Shown here: piece by piece, positions 60,000 to 64,000 of the stretch
Position numbering within the stretch: position 1 is the stretch's first letter
Layout: the number at the start of each line of letters is the position of its first letter
Source: Blumeriella jaapii
Lineage: Eukaryota > Ascomycota > Leotiomycetes > Helotiales > Drepanopezizaceae
Direction of reading: 5' to 3'
DNA length: 64,000 nucleotides
Assembly (NCBI GenBank): GCA_009599575.1
Contig: VWND01000003.1
Span: forward strand, 1,626,001-1,690,000
Program-made: the position numbers and the translations under genes
The notes under the pieces: model-generated
Told to the model about the DNA's origin: nothing
The model's input: only the letters and a program-made list of their open reading frames with translations
Database searches by the model: none

Positions 60000-62900
60000 A
60001 TGGACCTCTCCAACCATGGATCTTATCTGCCCTTCCACGAAGCATTTGCACACCTATCAATTAGCATGCTCGTCATCGGTAAACCAGCCAGCCGCAGCGC
60101 AAATGTATAACCGCTATAGCTATAACACCTCGCGTCGTAGCTGGCCAGGTAGAGCCTCGCGTAGGTACCGTACCGTACAGTACCTACCTACCTTCTATAT
60201 ACAGTACAACGGTAGCGTGGTGATAAACACGAACGAGAGTTTGCTGATCGCCATACACCGACATCTCCTCCCACGCCCACGCCCCCCCCAAGTCCAGCAC
60301 GCAGACCTTATTGTTAATTACCCCATGGGGCTTAAACGCCTCTCCAGCCGGCCGCACTGCGTTTCCCCCAACGGGCCCTCGATCCTGCTGGGCCGGGGCC
60401 ACGGAAATCGTTTCAGGACCCTCCCTCCCTCCCTGCACGCAAACTAAGACGCGCTCACCCCCCCGTGCGATATTCCGCGGGCAGTGAGTGTCAACGAAAG
60501 GGATTCCGTTGAGAGGCGGCGCCGCGGCGCGTCCACTCCCACTCCTCGTCGGCAGCGGCGCATTCGCGTCGAACGCGCTGCTTCCAGTGCCGCGCGCGCG
60601 CGCACGCATGAACGGGGCGAGTTGAATTGGTTTCCTTGCTGTTGCGAGACAGGTCGGCCCGGCTGACTCAACGCATGTATGTACTGTATGTATGTATGTA
60701 CAGTAGAGTACGGTATGGTATGGTGGGGAGTGCGAGATACGCAGAGCTGCTTTGGAAAGTGCGTTGTTGTTGTTGTCGTCGGCGTTCGCTTATACTGTAC
60801 TGTACTGTACCGTGCTGTGCGGAATAGGTACTCTCTGTACTGTACTGCGACTGCTACGGCTCGGGGCCAGGGGGCGGGCGAGACGCTTGCTGAGAGAGAG
60901 GAGAGAGCGATTGTAATCGGGAAGGAATCTTAATTTTTTTGTCTTTTTTTTGTGGTTTTTTTTTTCTTCTTTTTTTTCAATATCCTTTGGTACTTGGTAA
61001 CATGCCTTGATCGGATCCTGCACGCACGTTACCGCCCTCTGTTTTTATCCTTGATCCAACCATCTCGTCTGGCTCGATCTCTTTGGTGAACGTACACCGA
61101 TAAATTCGAGAGTGCCCGCAGACAAAATTGTGGGAAGGCAGCCCACTATTAAGTGTACACAGTACAGTACAAAGAAGCCGGATGGAAACGAAGAAAAGCT
61201 TGGTCGAAGCGCACGCCGAAAACCCCCCATCTTCAATACAATACAATACAGCACCATATCGTAGAGGCATCCTCACACTTGCCCTCGTTTCATGACGCTC
61301 TCAGAGGCGTCTTGGGTAGAATGTATGTACCACGTCTCACGTCACGGCCTTCGCCTCGGTTTTACTTCTACGGTACCGTACCGTACGTACTGTAGATGAG
61401 CCGTGTTCGCCGTTTCGTACATGCCAAACCAAGCTTGGCGAGCAGAAGCGGGGCCATGCTTTATCTATCACCCATGACACCTCCGTACGGAGGTGAGTGG
61501 AGTCGTGGGTGGAGGGGTGGAGGTGGAGGGGAGGAAGTGAGGGGTCTTGTTGATCCTCCAGTAAGCGAGAAACCTTGTGTATTTATGGTTGGTGCTTGGT
61601 CCCTGGCCGAGGAGGGGCGTTTCTCGCCATGAATCGTCCATTTGCATTGAGCTAGCTCTTCATCATTCACCCACTGCATAGATAGAGAGATAGAGAGATA
61701 GAGAGATCAGAGATCAGAGATAGACAGATAGACAGAGAGAGGGGAAGAAGCAATTGATATGGCGGTGAGGATAAGGCTAGTGGCGGATCGCTGGGCGAGC
61801 CTCTGCGTATCCTCTCCCCTCCATAGGCGGCTTGCTAGTTCCTGTGGCATTTGGTGGGGACCTTCAGATAGATCCTGTACCAACAGCGATCCATACACTG
61901 GAGGACGAGGTGATCCGGAACCTGCGGATATTCGGGGGCGAATCGGAGTGAAGAGAGGAGGTGGCCACGCAAGAGTCAGTGAGCGATGCTTTGCACTCTC
62001 TATGTACTGTACAGGCACTGGTTTCTCCAGCTTCTCGGCCGTGCGTGTTTACACTCCGTACGGCTTCTTCCTTTGCACCGGACGGGAGCCCATGACCAGA
62101 CGGCCAGACGAAGTCACCTCCCCGTGTGCTGGTCGAGGCTCTGGTTCGAATGGAAGATTCCACATCGCACATGCGTGCACAGATGTGCGACTGGGGAAAA
62201 GAGGCCTCTCCGAATCATGATGTCCACTTTTCTTCGATCGAGCCTCAGATTCGGTGGAGCCTATGTACAGTACAGTACATACCATCCCCCCAAGCCAAGC
62301 AGACTCGGCCCCCCCCCCCCCCCCAGACCCACGCCGTCAGCATTCCAGCACCAAGCCTTCGCGTTCGGATCGCTGCGCTGGACGTGCCTTTGCATCTGCC
62401 TCCCTCTCCCCCACAATGCACACGCACATCGTCCGTGGCCCTGGGACAGAGCCCAAACCTACGCCGACCGATTCGTGCGTCTCCTCTTCACCTCTCGTCG
62501 GCGCCTCGATCACCAGGAGACCGTGGGTTTCACCATGACCACCGCGCGGTGGCACAGACGAGACGAGACGAGACGAGACGAGACCGACGACCTGCCGCGA
62601 CCGGGCAGCGCGCTCCTGTCGTGCGAGCCCGGAATCTGGGGACGTGACAGGCAAACACCAATGCGCGAGACGAAACGGCGCATCAGCTGTCCTCCACGGT
62701 GCGGCCACTCAGGTTGATGATTCCTTGGATCGGCGTGCCGACACAACGGCGGTGGCCAGTGAGAGACGTGGCGTGGCGGTGGTGATACCGCCCACGCCGT
62801 GAAAGGATGCGGACGGTAGCACCCCAGTGGCTTCCGAGTGGAACGCCGTGGGCACGCTCGCGGCCTGACCTGAGCTGATCTGATCTGGGGGGGCCTGTGG

Positions 62901-64000
62901 AATGGTGGACCGAAGGTGTTGTCGCTGCTGTCGTGGAAAGATCACTGTTCTTCGGGCCTTCGGCAGGCGCTTCGAAAAGGCTACTCGCAGGAGAGGAGAG
63001 GAGAGCGTGTCTCGACGACTCCGCCCTTATCTGCCTTCCATTCCCTTCCCAAGCTTCCTTGATGTACTGTAAGCCAGACGTTACACTCTCCGTTCTTTGG
63101 CTGCACGGCCAAGTCCTTGAGGAGGGGGCATCTAAGTAGCTGTAAGCCCACTTCAGCAGAGCAGATGTGTTTCGTCTCGCCAAGATCGCAGCACTGGAAG
63201 CGCCGCGTGGACAAGCAGAGACTATGACACTCCATCTCGCGGGTGGTGAAATGGCTAGATGTGATAGGTGTCTGACAGGTGGACAGTAAGGTATGATAGA
63301 TAACGTCGGCGATGATCGGAAAGCCATGGCTCGAGCTCCTCGAGGCCGCACCGCAATGCTGACCGTGTCCGTCTCCCGACTTGTCTCCCGACTTCTCGTG
63401 AACATCCCACTTTCGGCTGTCATACTGTACTGTACTCTACAATGAATGCTGCCCCTTGGGCCGGATCGCGTACCGACCGTCTCAGGAGGGAACCCGACTA
63501 CCGCATGTACCGGATCCCCTATTCTCCCACGCAAGGTGATCAGGGTCCTCGGTGCGCTCTTATGCGTCTGGTCTCTACTCACCGCTGGCACTGATCCGCA
63601 ATCCTGCTCTCCATCAAGGGCTCAGATGCTCCATCAGCTACACATACGTCCACGATCTTCAGTCGTCACGCCGGCTAGCAGCGCTAGCGCGACCCCTCGA
63701 GAGATGGGTTGAACGCCATGCTCTACTAGCATCGCGAAGTCCTCACGCCACCCAGAGGCAGCAGGTGCATTGTTTCTTTTTTGGGGGTTTTTTTTCCAAG
63801 AAAGCTGGTAGGTATGCTTGAGTCGGTCGCGGTTGAGCATCTCCGAGGCCCGTCGCCATCACTCCCTGGAAAGCCGCAGGTCCGCATGCGTTGGAAGCGC
63901 ACACCAATCCGACGCGTCTCTTTGGCTCCCCACCTCTGCGGCTATGGTGCCGGGGGAGAAGGGCGGATGGGAGAGCTTGGTGCCTATTGGGGCAGCTTCG
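60000..64000. other. Gene-free region, part 4, to window end
   Basis: The longest open frame is 62683-63591 minus (302 codons), without any recognised motif and with a GTACAGTA-derived stretch inside it. Shorter frames overlap on both strands. GATAGA repeats lie at 61680-61735 and ACGAG repeats at 62557-62583. No gene supported. Confidence 0.4.

Noticed and set aside
60184..60609. Minus-strand frame that looks somewhat protein-like
   Set aside because: The opposite strand is equally open and the reading ends in the GTAC repeat; no splice-supported extension was found.
62120..62160. TGGTTCGAATGG resembling box B
   Set aside because: The flanking bases do not pair and no box A is present.

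Overview
The window looks like nuclear DNA of a filamentous ascomycete (Pezizomycotina; a Dothideomycete is my guess, not shown by the sequence). The reasons are genes with short introns (about 45-70 bp, GT..AG, one with a TACTAAT branch site), typical fungal housekeeping proteins, and AT-rich transposon relics with the transition-only decay expected of repeat-induced point mutation (RIP).

Layout. 1.3-5.1 kb (+): a large uncharacterised Ser/Thr/Pro-rich coiled-coil protein whose frame breaks at a perfect X_XXY_YYZ heptamer. 6.5-14.2 kb: a 7.6-kb Ty3/gypsy LTR retrotransposon with 132-bp LTRs and a 5-bp target duplication, its interior wrecked by RIP-like mutation. 16.0-19.3 kb (-): phosphatidylinositol 4-kinase Pik1. 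20.0-21.0 kb (-): DUF4188 membrane protein. 23.3-24.5 kb (+): unknown basic/acidic protein. 26.6-28.4 kb (+): RMD1/RMND1 (DUF155) family membrane protein. 29.5-31.2 kb (-): an Nhp10-like INO80 subunit, sharing a promoter of about 295 bp head-to-head with CCT8 (chaperonin theta, 31.5-33.3 kb, +). 34.5-35.4 kb (+): Nudix ADP-sugar diphosphatase with a GC-AG intron. 36.55-37.1 kb (-): Tc1/mariner transposase relic. 40.5-41.2 kb (-): mitochondrial BolA-like protein. 43.2-45.5 kb (-): PP1-targeting subunit with a CBM21 domain (Gac1 family), with an apparent one-base frame break at codon 7.

From 45.5 kb to the end (18.5 kb) I can support no gene. This part is GC-rich, not AT-rich, and is packed with microsatellites and a dispersed palindromic GTAC-N-GTAC motif. 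Its long ORFs are open in several frames at once or are built from repeats.

The genes do not form a pathway. They are ordinary housekeeping loci (Golgi lipid signalling, cytosolic folding, chromatin remodelling, Fe-S assembly, glycogen control) separated by repeat-rich spacers. I see no gene cluster, CRISPR array, tRNA or rRNA gene. All intron coordinates were derived by reading splice sites and checking that the total length stays in frame; no alignment or transcript data were available.
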